47,771 bases of DNA from an uncultured Akkermansia sp. (GTDB lineage: Bacteria; Verrucomicrobiota; Verrucomicrobiia; Verrucomicrobiales; Akkermansiaceae), in the NCBI GenBank assembly GCA_947632055.1, contig CANRNS010000005.1, positions 1 through 47,771 of the forward strand. The letters run 5' to 3'. A model generated the notes under the pieces. That model made no database searches. It was not told where the DNA came from and saw only the letters and a program-made list of their open reading frames with translations. The position numbers and the translations under genes are program-made. Positions within the stretch are counted from its first letter, which is position 1; every line of letters starts with the position of its first letter. Below, piece after piece: positions 18,655-28,656 of this stretch.

Positions 18655-19169
18655 AATCGTCATCTCACAGATTGAGTCTGCTCATCCCGGCAGTTTACCT
18701 GCTGACGGGATGCTCGTGGCTTGTCAGCAAACCGCTGTCGATCTGTGTAACCGATGAACGTAGCAAGCCCGTGCGCGGCGACACCGTAGATATCTATGCC
18801 GTGCGGGGGCAAAACGAACTGCTCCGCCAAACCGTAACCCCGGTGGATGAATACTTTAGCACACTGGGACGTGCCTCACGTCCTTCCGTGGTCTGGCGCT
18901 GCTACATGGACGATGGAAGCCGACAAATTCTGTGGAACGACGCGTGGGAGATGCAGCAGTGGCAAAAAGAAGGCGTGGACAGGGCCATCGCCGTGACCAA
19001 GCGTCCGCAACGCGTGACCACCGATGCAGCGGACTCCCGACGCACTACATTTTCTCTCGTTAAAAAAGACTACCCGCGCGGCACGCAGAGCCTCATCCTG
19101 CATGTGACAGATGCTGGTCCGGTGGTTGAAGCCTCGCGCAACAAACTTATCAAACCCAAGAAAAAATAG
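18651..19169 (+). CDS. Lipoprotein, TssJ-like candidate (copy 1)
   Basis: Signal peptide with lipobox LLTG-C (MKSSSHRLSLLIPAVYLLTGCSW); size (172 aa) and position fit TssJ. Confidence 0.6.
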   Translation: MKSSSHRLSLLIPAVYLLTGCSWLVSKPLSICVTDERSKPVRGDTVDIYAVRGQNELLRQTVTPVDEYFSTLGRASRPSVVWRCYMDDGSRQILWNDAWEMQQWQKEGVDRAIAVTKRPQRVTTDAADSRRTTFSLVKKDYPRGTQSLILHVTDAGPVVEASRNKLIKPKKK

Positions 19170-19171
19170 CC

Positions 19172-19459
19172 ATGCCGACCCCCATCATGATCACAACAGG
19201 AACTTCTGCCACGGGCGACATTGTGACAGGTACAGCCGTCAACTTTTTGGTGCACGGATTACCGGTTGCAACCTTGACTTCACCGGTGAGCGGTCCCATG
19301 TGTGCAGGTGTTCTCTCTGCCTCGACAGCTGTCAACAAACTGGTGCATGGACTACCCATGGCCAATATCACCTCGGTAGCAACGGGAGCAAACCCCGTCA
19401 CGGGAGTACCGGTGGCAACAGCGGCTGCCATTTCAACAGGAATCAACTATATCTGCTAA
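19172..19459 (+). CDS. PAAR-like spike tip protein
   Basis: 95 aa with internal repeat TAVNFLVHGLPVATLTSPVSG / TAVNKLVHGLPMANITSVATG / GVPVATAAAIS; PAAR-like size and pattern inside the T6SS operon. Confidence 0.72.
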   Translation: MPTPIMITTGTSATGDIVTGTAVNFLVHGLPVATLTSPVSGPMCAGVLSASTAVNKLVHGLPMANITSVATGANPVTGVPVATAAAISTGINYIC

Positions 19460-19461
19460 TC

Positions 19462-19977
19462 ATGAAGAAAGCTATTCAAAAAGTGGGAGCCGTCATGGGG
19501 TTGTTGCTCGCGTTAAACGGGTGCAACTCAACTGCGCCAAAGAAGTTGGAAATCAACGTAGCGTATGATCCGGTGACCATTGAGAGATTGAGAGTGTTCC
19601 CCACTGTGGAAGTGGATATCGTGGAAGCGAATGAAACGATGCTCAAACAATTGGAGAGCACATCGATTGATGATTATTTCGACCCCGATAACGTGCTGCG
19701 TGATTCCTTGCGGCGTAAAACTTTCTATTTCGGTGAAGAGGACAACGAAGCAAAAAAACTTGAGAAGGACGATAAGATATGGGACACTTGGATCGACAAA
19801 CACGGGGCGAGTCATGTCGTCCTGTTTGCCAATTTGGCGCGCGATGGCGCGAAGGGGCCGGATATGCGCCGGCTCACTCTTCCCCTGGCTAAAAATCGAT
19901 GGAATTCCGACGAAATTAACGTGAGCATCATACCGGCCGGTTTGATGCTGCAAACCCCTATGAACCCTGAGGATTAA
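19462..19977 (+). CDS. Lipoprotein, TssJ-like candidate (copy 2), immediately upstream of tssK
   Basis: MKKAIQKVGAVMGLLLALNGCNST lipobox; position directly before tssK is usual for tssJ; start corrected from 19111 to 19462. Confidence 0.65.
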   Translation: MKKAIQKVGAVMGLLLALNGCNSTAPKKLEINVAYDPVTIERLRVFPTVEVDIVEANETMLKQLESTSIDDYFDPDNVLRDSLRRKTFYFGEEDNEAKKLEKDDKIWDTWIDKHGASHVVLFANLARDGAKGPDMRRLTLPLAKNRWNSDEINVSIIPAGLMLQTPMNPED

Positions 19978-20000
19978 TAATTCATCACATCAAGACGACT

Positions 20001-21374
20001 ATGTACCAGAATTTACCGAGCTTGAGTTGGACGGAAGGTTTGTTTCTGCGTCCGCATCATTTCCAGCAGGCGCAACTCCATCATGCTGTAGCCCGGCAGA
20101 GCGATCGCACTCTCGCTCTGCCCTACACCTACGGGCTGATTAACCTGGAGTTGGACAAGACCGCATTGGAAAACGGCTGCTTCCGCCTCAAGAAGCTCCA
20201 GGCCATTTTGCCGGGAGGCGTGGAAGTGGATATGCCGGGGAACAGTCGGGCTAATGACCTGGACCTGACCGCTGAAATAGGTCAGAGTTCTCTCATCACG
20301 ATCTATGCTGCGCTTCCCCCATTGCGCGAAGGCGAAAGAAACGAAGATGAAAACGAGACTGAAGGAGTGCGCCGTTTTGAGCCTTATCCTCAGGAATGCT
20401 ATGACGAGAATGCCGGTGGCAATGAACAGCTTGTTATGTTCCGACGCATGCGAGTGTTGCTCTCCAGCAAGAGCGAAGAACTTCCCGGCTACGAAAAAAT
20501 GCCCATACTTCGTTTGGAGTGTCGTCGGACCAGGGATGGCAAACCTGTTTTGACACCGGATGCCCAATACGTTCCGCCGGCGCTTTGTCTGTCGGCTGTG
20601 CCCATGCTGTACAGTCGGCTGGAGGCCTTATGCACGCATCTTGATCGAGTGGCTCAGAGCATCGTGGCGGCCCTGCGGCAGCGTGAACTGCAGGAGCAGC
20701 CCGCCCTCCGCCTTGAGAAGATGACCAAATGCGCGTTCGTGCGAGCAGCTGTTGTAGGATTGCGCGGGATGATGGCATGCGCGCATGTGACGCCTGTGGC
20801 GCTCTACGGTGAGCTGGGGCGTTTGTTGATGCAGCTGGCTGCTTTTTCTCCGCAGGAGGATTGCGTGGCTCCTCCGTCATACTGTCACGATGATTGTCTG
20901 CCTCAATTTGAGGTGGTGATAGATGGCATTTATCGCTTGACTCGGACGGAGGCGACGGAGTGGTGTGTGCGCGTGGATCTTACCTATCAAGAAACCGATG
21001 CCGCGTGGCATGGCAGCATGCAGCCGGAGTGGATCAACAGCGTTCGAGCAGCGTATGTGAGTGTGCGTAGCGAAGAATCTCCCCGGCGTGTCGCCGATTT
21101 GGTGGAGGCCGGCGATGTGTTTAAGCTCACGGCCGGCTCGCAGGCTACCAAACGAGTGCGCGGAGTCCACCTCATGGAGGAACGCCTTCCCTCTCCGCTT
21201 CTCCCACCCGGCGGGGATCGCCTGTGGTTCTGCACGGACAAATTGGCGAGTGACGCCACGTGGCAGGATATCTGTGAGGAGAAGCAATGCGCTCTCACGT
21301 GGAGCGAAAAAGCGTTGCCTCATACAGAAGCAGAACTTTATCTCATCCTCTCCAGACTCAATAACGACAGATGA
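20001..21374 (+). CDS. tssK: T6SS baseplate subunit TssK
   Basis: LSWTEGLFLRPHHFQQAQLHHAVARQSDRTLALPYTYGLINLELDKTALENGCFRLKKLQAILPGG is diagnostic for TssK. Confidence 0.97.
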   Translation: MYQNLPSLSWTEGLFLRPHHFQQAQLHHAVARQSDRTLALPYTYGLINLELDKTALENGCFRLKKLQAILPGGVEVDMPGNSRANDLDLTAEIGQSSLITIYAALPPLREGERNEDENETEGVRRFEPYPQECYDENAGGNEQLVMFRRMRVLLSSKSEELPGYEKMPILRLECRRTRDGKPVLTPDAQYVPPALCLSAVPMLYSRLEALCTHLDRVAQSIVAALRQRELQEQPALRLEKMTKCAFVRAAVVGLRGMMACAHVTPVALYGELGRLLMQLAAFSPQEDCVAPPSYCHDDCLPQFEVVIDGIYRLTRTEATEWCVRVDLTYQETDAAWHGSMQPEWINSVRAAYVSVRSEESPRRVADLVEAGDVFKLTAGSQATKRVRGVHLMEERLPSPLLPPGGDRLWFCTDKLASDATWQDICEEKQCALTWSEKALPHTEAELYLILSRLNNDR

Positions 21375-22348
21375 CGCTCTACGAATTATTTCACCCCTTG
21401 GTCACGTACATGGTGGCGAGCCGTTACGAGGCAGCTTCCGGTAAAGGTCCTGAAATGGATGTGCTGCTCGGGCATATCATGCGTGAGCTTTCCGCAATTC
21501 GTAAGGCGGGTGCGGTTTCGGACGATTTATCAGAAGGAATGGAGGATGCGTGCAGGTACACGGCGTTCTACATCGACTATATGGTGCATGAGGGGAAGTT
21601 TTCGTACGCCCGGGAGTGGCGAGACCTTGGACGCAGCCTCTACAATGAACTGGCTGGGGATGAAAAGTTTTTCGATTATATGAGACAGTGGTTGGCAGAG
21701 GATACGCCCCTTGCGCTAGATCACGTGCGGTTGATGCATGCGATGATCGCCAGCGGTTTTTCCGGAGCGCTGGAGCGGCGCAGCGTGCAACTTGAAGAAC
21801 TCCTGCGGAGTGCGGCTGAGAAAATCAACTTGCCCGGTGAAGAACAGGCCAAGCATTCTCTGTTTGAACCTTCGGGGAGGAAGTCGTTAATAGAACTGAA
21901 GCCTTGCAGACCTGTCCTGGTAGCAGGGTTGGTAACCTGCGCTTGTGCGGTGATACTCGTTGCGTCTGTTTTCTTTTATATCCACACGTACCGAGGGGCT
22001 ACCTTGGCGCTTTGGCAGGTGCTGGATAAAACGGGAGAGTATATTAGAATGGAGGCCGTTTTGCATGCCCAAAACTCCGACAGCATGGTCGTAAAGGGGG
22101 TAAGTTTGGACAGGAAGCCCGCAGAGCCTGCCGACGTTGCGTCGGAAAAGGAGACAGAGCCATCTCCTCCGCCTGTGGAGCATGCGGACCATGCTGATAT
22201 TTCCACAGAGGAAACGTCCGCTGCTCCTGAACCGGGCGATGCCTTGGAACATACGTTGACGCCTGAGGAAGAACCGCGCGCACTTCCTGAGTTGCCGCAA
22301 GAATACATGGAAAAATCGGAACAGTTCGAAGAGGAGGGAAAAGAGTGA
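21371..22348 (+). CDS. tssL: T6SS membrane complex protein TssL (DotU family) with acidic periplasmic tail
   Basis: DotU-like N-terminus (ELFHPLVTYMVA..., CRYTAFYIDYMVHEG), single TM (PVLVAGLVTCACAVILVASVFFYI); overlaps tssK by 4 bp. Confidence 0.86.
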   Translation: MTLYELFHPLVTYMVASRYEAASGKGPEMDVLLGHIMRELSAIRKAGAVSDDLSEGMEDACRYTAFYIDYMVHEGKFSYAREWRDLGRSLYNELAGDEKFFDYMRQWLAEDTPLALDHVRLMHAMIASGFSGALERRSVQLEELLRSAAEKINLPGEEQAKHSLFEPSGRKSLIELKPCRPVLVAGLVTCACAVILVASVFFYIHTYRGATLALWQVLDKTGEYIRMEAVLHAQNSDSMVVKGVSLDRKPAEPADVASEKETEPSPPPVEHADHADISTEETSAAPEPGDALEHTLTPEEEPRALPELPQEYMEKSEQFEEEGKE

Positions 22349-25300
22349 TGAGCATGCCGTTTGAATCCTATTGTACCATAGCTAACGTCGCTCCGTCGAC
22401 CGTGAGTGATCCATCAGCTTTGTCCGGTTCTCGGCTGAATCCGACTCAGGACTCTATGATGCCGGGATGGCTGAGTGAGATGACGATGATGGATTGGGTG
22501 GTTGTGGCATTGGTGGCGCTTACCGCGCTCATCGTGATCTACGTGTTGGTCCGTGTGCTGCGCAGGAGGGCACAATTGCGCAGCATGGTGAATACCATGC
22601 GCGAGGATTTGTTGCTGCGCCGAGAGTTGGCAGCAATGGCGGCCGGCAAGGATTTGAAGGCTCAACAGCGCGAGCAATACCTGCGCACCGAAAATATCCA
22701 TATGGATTTAGCCGCTGCAAAACATACGATGGAGGAGCGCGGCTTGTCTCCCAGAAATACGGGCTCATGGCTTTTGCTCGGTGAACCGGGCTCCGGCAAG
22801 AGCCGACTCATGGAGTACGGCGGTATTCGTTATCCAGCCGGCATCAATGACTTTTCCCTCGCGAGTGAACCTACGTCCACGTTTAACATGTGGCTGGCGG
22901 ACAAAGGGATGGTTTGGGATATCGGCGGACGCCTTTTCCTGAGCCGTTGGGGAGGGCGTCAGGACCACGAATGGCAGACTTTCCTTGATGGTTACAAGAA
23001 AATTTTTAAAAACAACCTGGTCAGAGGAGTGATCCTGACGATCCCGGCGGATGCAATTCTGCTTGATTCCGCGGAGTTACGAGATCGCAAGGTATCGCTC
23101 ATCGCTGAGGAGATGAGAGCTTTCAATCGCACGTGCGGGGTGTATTGTCCGGTATGGGTTGTGATTACGAAATGCGATCAATTGGATGGGTTTTCGGAGT
23201 TCTTCTCCCTCCTCCGCGAGAGGGATTGTGAAAAGCCCCTCGGTTGGCAAAATCCGGAGCCGGATCAACCTTTTGATCCTGCCGCTGCCGATAGTGGGTT
23301 TGATGAGTTGATGGAGCATCTCAAGACGCTTCGCGCCTCCTTGGCTCTCAATGAGAGCGTATGGGAAAAATGTGCCTCACCCGGTGGTCGACGCGATGAT
23401 ACGGCTATCCCCGTATACCTTCTGCCGGAGGCTTTTGCGCGCATGAAGGAGAACCTGAAGCGGTACCTGGCAGGCATTTTCACTCATGTGGAGAGTAAGA
23501 GGAACGCTCGTGGTCTCTTCCAGTTCATGGGCGTTTGGTTCACGGCAACTCTGGACAAACCGGTGACGACCATGGAGCGGGTGACGTTCCACAAGGATGG
23601 CGATCGTCTCAGCCCCATCGTCCTCCCGAATAGTGGCGCAGAAACTCCTGCTGCACCTGCTGAGCAACCCGGGGGTGACACTGTTGCGGATCTTGTTTCC
23701 GTACGCGAGAAGATACTCTCCCTTGCTTCCCCTCGTCATTATTTCACAGCGCATCTTTTGCAGAACCTCGTGTTGGGAGTAGGCAATCGGAGCGATTACA
23801 CGTATGCTGCCGCGCGCAGGATGCGTCGTCCGTACTGGATCGGTGCAGTTTCCTTATTGGCCTTGGCGCTGCCGTTGGCCATATGGGCGGCTGTCCATCG
23901 CGCGGAACTCAAGCGGTTGGCTGATCGGCACGTGGATTTTTGGGCGGAGACGCATCAACTTTTTGTCGGGGGCGCCATTCATCACGCTCCTTTGATTGCA
24001 GCAGAGAAGGGAAAACAAATTTCGTTCACGGATGTCCCGGTTCCCGGCACACAAGTTTCCCGGCGAGAATATCTGTACAATTTAGATAACATGGCTACGC
24101 TTTCCACGGATCTTCCGGTGTTTTGGCGAGCGGCGTCATGGATGACAGATGGCGAGGCATCGGGTATTCTGCTGGAAAGGCACAAAAAGTTCATCGATAA
24201 AGCCGCTGTAGTTTGCATGCTTTTACAACCGGTCGTCGATTCCGCCAGAGCTGTGTTTACCTATCGGGCGGAACATTACCAAGCGGGGCAGAATCCATGG
24301 AGTACGGATGATACAAAATCTCTGGCAACGCTCATGCGCATCACCAATTACGGAATTCACCTCATGGATGGCAAGCGTATGTTGGATGATATTGTGTATG
24401 CCGATTTGGTGAACCTGGAAAGCTCCCCCAGCCATGAGGCTGCTATAAAATCCCTCTGGAGCGCCAGTACCGCCGGCAACAAGACCATCATGGAGATGAG
24501 CATACTCAATGGCTACCTCAAGCCGGTGTCCATGGAGGCTGCCCAAGCTATTAGTTCCGGCGCTGCTCTTTACACTGCGGCTCTTGATACCATGGAGATA
24601 TACCCGCAGTACAATTATCTGGCGATGCGGCGCTTTTTGGAAAGATTGAGTCGCATGCAGAAGCTGCAGGCTGATATGAAGCAACGCGAGGAAATATTCT
24701 GCGATGCCGTGCGCAGGGAGGATTCGGAGCGTATGCGTACGTGCCGTGACGAGTGGAAGGGCATCTACGAAGAGGCCTTGAAACTCCAGCAAAGTCTTTT
24801 GGAGGATGAACGCTACTTGGGAATCGATTCACAAAATTCATTGCGTGAGTGTGTGGAGAATTTGCACGCCCGCATTCATGCCGAGATGGAAAAGGATATC
24901 CATCAATTTGATGATTTGGGCAAATATCTGGGTGATTCAGAAAATGCCGAGTTCCTCCGCAACCAGGTAATCGCCCTTCACAAGGCAATTAGCGATAAAA
25001 TTCCCCGGATAGCCCGGGAGTGTGATTCTTTGCCTGAGGATGTTTGCAGCCTGTGGGATCGACACAAGGAAGACGCCGCCGGACCGCGCCCGTGGCAGCG
25101 CTTTATGGCGTACGCCAAATCTCTCTACGACGTCTTGTACTACCCGTTGTCGGCCGGGGAGCCGGGAGAGTCCTTCCATCGTCGCATTTCGCGGGTGAAA
25201 GAAATCAAGAAGCGCTATGATGAGGCGGTGTCTGCGCTCGCTCAACAGGGTCGCTCTGATTTGGACGCTTCCTGTTGGGAGCAGAACTGGATTATTCTTG

Positions 25301-27453
25301 CCAACCGCGTGATTTTGGATTGGCTCCGCACCGTGCCTCTGAGCAATACCGATATTATCCCCGAGGAGATGCAGACAAAAACGATGCGGAAGCTGCCGGC
25401 CATTCCATACACGCGCGCCGGCAAATACACGCTCAATCCTTGCTATGATCCGAACACGGTTAATATGCGTATCACGGATCTCAACGAACTTTCTGCTTTC
25501 GTGCACGAACACCTGACCACGAGTAAATCTCGCGATGATGAGCAGATAACCAATATGATCGATCTGTTGGATGAGGCGTGTCGCCATTTTCTCCTGGACT
25601 ACGTGATGTATTGGACGGACGAAATACCGGCGCATTATAAGATTCAAGGCATACGCAGTTGGGCGCAGTTTGTCGAAAGCGGGGATGTTTTTTTCACGGC
25701 TGATGTCTCTGGTATGCTCTATGAGATCAATGAGTTGATGTTTAAGGCGCTTTCCATTTCCTGTCTGCAGGATAAAGAGCTGTTCCCGGAGGTGGCTTCT
25801 CGACTTGAAGAAATCAACCGAGCTCAAAAAGGACTCAATTCGGAGGCGCGGCGTAGTTTTTTGCATTCAGCGGATTTCATCAGTCGCCTGGATACTTCTC
25901 CTTCCAAGGCCTGGCAATCGCTCGTGAAGATGCCGGTGGACGACCTTTTCAAGCAATTCTGGGGCTCGTGGTATGCTGATGAGTCCGATGCGACTTTCCT
26001 CTGGTGGAATGACTACCTGCGTAATGGAATGCGTCTGCTCAAAAAAGAAGCGGCCGATGAGCTAAACGAGAGTGTGCGTGGATGTCTGCCGTTTGCATCC
26101 ATGTTCCCGCTGTGCAACACCCCGTTGCGACGACCGGAAGAAATTCTCACCTCCTATGACCTGCAGAATCTTCAGGAACGATTGGAAGGGCTCTCTGGGC
26201 TGTCGGATGAAAAACAGGAGGCGGAAATTGCTAAACAGGCCGGTTTGCGCAGCATTCCGGAGGAGAGCGCCGCACTTCGCCTGCCCATGCCCGGACAGCG
26301 CGAGAAAGCTTGGGCAAAAGTGTCGGAAGTTGTGCAGTTGCTGGCTGATCCTGAGCTGCCGCTCACGGCTGCGATTGTTCTCCCCCCGGCTGAAGTGAGG
26401 TCTGCCTCAGTCAGCGGGGAAGATGGGAAGAGCCGTTTGCTACCGGTGGGGAGGCGTTATCCGTACTTCCGTGTGGCACGTGATGGTGAGGCTCTCTCAT
26501 CCCTTGTGAATTTGAATCGTGAAAACAAGGAGGATATGCCGCTCACGTCCGGTCCGATTCCGGCGGAAGCGGGAAATCTTCAATTCCAATTTTTCCGTAG
26601 AGCAGGAGATTCCTCACCCGAATGCACCGTGAACATTTCCGGTGGCTGGAGTGCGATTAATCTTTATCTCCGCTCGGGGGTTGTATTAGGTGATGATAAG
26701 AAAACGGCGTATGTTCCACTTATTTTCCGTGATAAGGAAGGATATAGTTGCTTGTTCTGGGTGGGCGTGCACTTTAATCGCGACATGATTTCTCCCGGTG
26801 ATTGGCTCGGTACGACTGCGTTTGATGAGAGTCCGGCCGCTCAAGGAGATGATGCAACTTCTGCCGAGAAGGAATTACGCAAAGTATTCCGAAAGGCCTT
26901 TCTCACGGAGCGCAACATGCCGCGTGCCGTCACATCAGCTGATCGTGAGGAGTTGCAGCGTGCTGTTCGGTCATTGCTGGGTAAGACGTACTCAATCGCT
27001 TTTGAGGTCGTTCTTCCCAGCGCGGTGGCGGAGTCTCAGGAGGAGCGCTTGCGCACTGCTGCCCTTTATCCCTATTTTGCCGTGGGATCTGCCAACGGCA
27101 GTTCGGGTAAGCTGCGTGCTGTCCCGGATGCTACGCAAACCGCGTCCTTGCCCATCCCGGGCAAGGAGAAACTGCTCCTGCGCCTCTACCGTCATGCGCA
27201 AGATGAGTTTTCGGCTATGTACGTCCAGCAGGAGGAGTCTCTCCTAGATTACGTCATCACCCACGCCACCGAGTATGCGCCCATTCCCGGTTATTTGACG
27301 GTGCCGATACCGGTTTCATCCGGCGGGAGCTCGATGGTATATACGCTTTACTTGCGCCCCGTGATCAAGGTATATGCCGATGATGGTTTGCTGCCGGAAG
27401 ATGGGTCCGGCGGGTTGCACGTTGATTTTCCCGATGAAGAACTTCCTCTATAA
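22345..27453 (+). CDS. tssM: T6SS membrane complex protein TssM (IcmF family), unusually long
   Basis: 1702 aa; N-terminal TM segments, Walker A LLLGEPGSGKS, WDIGGRLFLSRWGGRQDHEWQTFLDGYKKI, NLVRGVILTIPADAIL; IcmF pattern. Confidence 0.95.
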   Translation: MMSMPFESYCTIANVAPSTVSDPSALSGSRLNPTQDSMMPGWLSEMTMMDWVVVALVALTALIVIYVLVRVLRRRAQLRSMVNTMREDLLLRRELAAMAAGKDLKAQQREQYLRTENIHMDLAAAKHTMEERGLSPRNTGSWLLLGEPGSGKSRLMEYGGIRYPAGINDFSLASEPTSTFNMWLADKGMVWDIGGRLFLSRWGGRQDHEWQTFLDGYKKIFKNNLVRGVILTIPADAILLDSAELRDRKVSLIAEEMRAFNRTCGVYCPVWVVITKCDQLDGFSEFFSLLRERDCEKPLGWQNPEPDQPFDPAAADSGFDELMEHLKTLRASLALNESVWEKCASPGGRRDDTAIPVYLLPEAFARMKENLKRYLAGIFTHVESKRNARGLFQFMGVWFTATLDKPVTTMERVTFHKDGDRLSPIVLPNSGAETPAAPAEQPGGDTVADLVSVREKILSLASPRHYFTAHLLQNLVLGVGNRSDYTYAAARRMRRPYWIGAVSLLALALPLAIWAAVHRAELKRLADRHVDFWAETHQLFVGGAIHHAPLIAAEKGKQISFTDVPVPGTQVSRREYLYNLDNMATLSTDLPVFWRAASWMTDGEASGILLERHKKFIDKAAVVCMLLQPVVDSARAVFTYRAEHYQAGQNPWSTDDTKSLATLMRITNYGIHLMDGKRMLDDIVYADLVNLESSPSHEAAIKSLWSASTAGNKTIMEMSILNGYLKPVSMEAAQAISSGAALYTAALDTMEIYPQYNYLAMRRFLERLSRMQKLQADMKQREEIFCDAVRREDSERMRTCRDEWKGIYEEALKLQQSLLEDERYLGIDSQNSLRECVENLHARIHAEMEKDIHQFDDLGKYLGDSENAEFLRNQVIALHKAISDKIPRIARECDSLPEDVCSLWDRHKEDAAGPRPWQRFMAYAKSLYDVLYYPLSAGEPGESFHRRISRVKEIKKRYDEAVSALAQQGRSDLDASCWEQNWIILANRVILDWLRTVPLSNTDIIPEEMQTKTMRKLPAIPYTRAGKYTLNPCYDPNTVNMRITDLNELSAFVHEHLTTSKSRDDEQITNMIDLLDEACRHFLLDYVMYWTDEIPAHYKIQGIRSWAQFVESGDVFFTADVSGMLYEINELMFKALSISCLQDKELFPEVASRLEEINRAQKGLNSEARRSFLHSADFISRLDTSPSKAWQSLVKMPVDDLFKQFWGSWYADESDATFLWWNDYLRNGMRLLKKEAADELNESVRGCLPFASMFPLCNTPLRRPEEILTSYDLQNLQERLEGLSGLSDEKQEAEIAKQAGLRSIPEESAALRLPMPGQREKAWAKVSEVVQLLADPELPLTAAIVLPPAEVRSASVSGEDGKSRLLPVGRRYPYFRVARDGEALSSLVNLNRENKEDMPLTSGPIPAEAGNLQFQFFRRAGDSSPECTVNISGGWSAINLYLRSGVVLGDDKKTAYVPLIFRDKEGYSCLFWVGVHFNRDMISPGDWLGTTAFDESPAAQGDDATSAEKELRKVFRKAFLTERNMPRAVTSADREELQRAVRSLLGKTYSIAFEVVLPSAVAESQEERLRTAALYPYFAVGSANGSSGKLRAVPDATQTASLPIPGKEKLLLRLYRHAQDEFSAMYVQQEESLLDYVITHATEYAPIPGYLTVPIPVSSGGSSMVYTLYLRPVIKVYADDGLLPEDGSGGLHVDFPDEELPL

Positions 27454-27495
27454 CCCAACGAAATTTCAACCCTGAAACCTAGTACTCACACAACG

Positions 27496-28656
27496 ATGAA
27501 TGACCAAGAACTTCTCGAATGGACGACTCCGATTGCCGGGATCACGCCGGCTGGTGAAAATCTGGAATACGACCCCCGCATGGCGGAATTGGAGGAAAAA
27601 ATGGCGGGACAACCCGAGCGGACCATGGGCGACTCCGTGATTCCTGCTGAACCTCCCGATTACCGAAAAATTGAGAAAGCAGCTGCCGCGCTGATGCAGG
27701 AGAGCCGTGATTTACGTATTGTTGTCATCTGGACGATTTCTCGCTTGGCCAATGCGGGTGTGGGCGGCTTGCTGGAAGGCTTGAAGCTTATAGCCGCCCT
27801 CAGTGAAAATATGTGGGATGATGTGCTGCCGGTTCCGGACGATGGTGATGTGCAGGAACGCATCAGCGCACTCACTCGTTTGTCCCCGATGCCGGGAAGT
27901 TTTGATGCGGATCGTTCCGTACCAAGACTGTTGCTTGAGGTTCCGTTGACGGATTCTCCCCAGCTGGGGGCGTATGGTCTGAAAGACGTGAATGAGGCTC
28001 CGGAGGGTAGTGATACTTCGCGCACGATCCATGCAGCTTTGCGCGATACTCCCGAGGAGAAAAAAACACTTCTGCTGCACGATCTCGAGGAGAGCCTGGA
28101 TCTTTTGAAACAGATACGTGATGTGTACACTGCCCATAATCAGGGGACGCCGGATTTCAGCATGCTGAGCGACATGTTGAAGCAAATGCAGATTTTTCTC
28201 ACTGTGCAGAGCGCTGTGACCACAGCTCCGCTTCAGGAGGCAGCCCACACAGATTCTGACAGTGACGACAAAACCACCCAGGCGGGTTCATCGGTACAGA
28301 CTGTCCCCACGCCGCAGAATACTCCGGTGTTTTCCTCGGCCGGGGCGGATGCCCAAGCCGGGCGAGCTGAGATGGTACAACTCATGCACCAGGTGAGCGA
28401 TTGGTTCAAAAAAAATGAGCCCTCCAGTCCGGTCCCCTACTTCCTCCAACGAGCCATTCGCTCGGTCGGCGTGAGCTATATTGACCTGGTGGCGGATATT
28501 GACCCGAGTTCCATGGAGCGGGTGCTCAATGTGCTCAAGCCCGACGTGAAGCGCGAGAAGACGCCCATAAAATCCGAATCAACTCCGGCAAACGCGACGA
28601 ATCCTCCCCCGTCCCCTGAAGCGGAGGATGGATATTTCTCCCCCTTCGGAGGATAA
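27496..28656 (+). CDS. tssA: T6SS protein TssA (ImpA N-terminal domain)
   Basis: LLEWTTPIAGITPAGENLEYDPRMAELEEKMAGQPERTMGDSVIPAEPPDYRKIEKAAAALMQESRDLRIVVIWTISRLANAG; canonical ImpA_N domain. Confidence 0.95.
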   Translation: MNDQELLEWTTPIAGITPAGENLEYDPRMAELEEKMAGQPERTMGDSVIPAEPPDYRKIEKAAAALMQESRDLRIVVIWTISRLANAGVGGLLEGLKLIAALSENMWDDVLPVPDDGDVQERISALTRLSPMPGSFDADRSVPRLLLEVPLTDSPQLGAYGLKDVNEAPEGSDTSRTIHAALRDTPEEKKTLLLHDLEESLDLLKQIRDVYTAHNQGTPDFSMLSDMLKQMQIFLTVQSAVTTAPLQEAAHTDSDSDDKTTQAGSSVQTVPTPQNTPVFSSAGADAQAGRAEMVQLMHQVSDWFKKNEPSSPVPYFLQRAIRSVGVSYIDLVADIDPSSMERVLNVLKPDVKREKTPIKSESTPANATNPPPSPEAEDGYFSPFGG

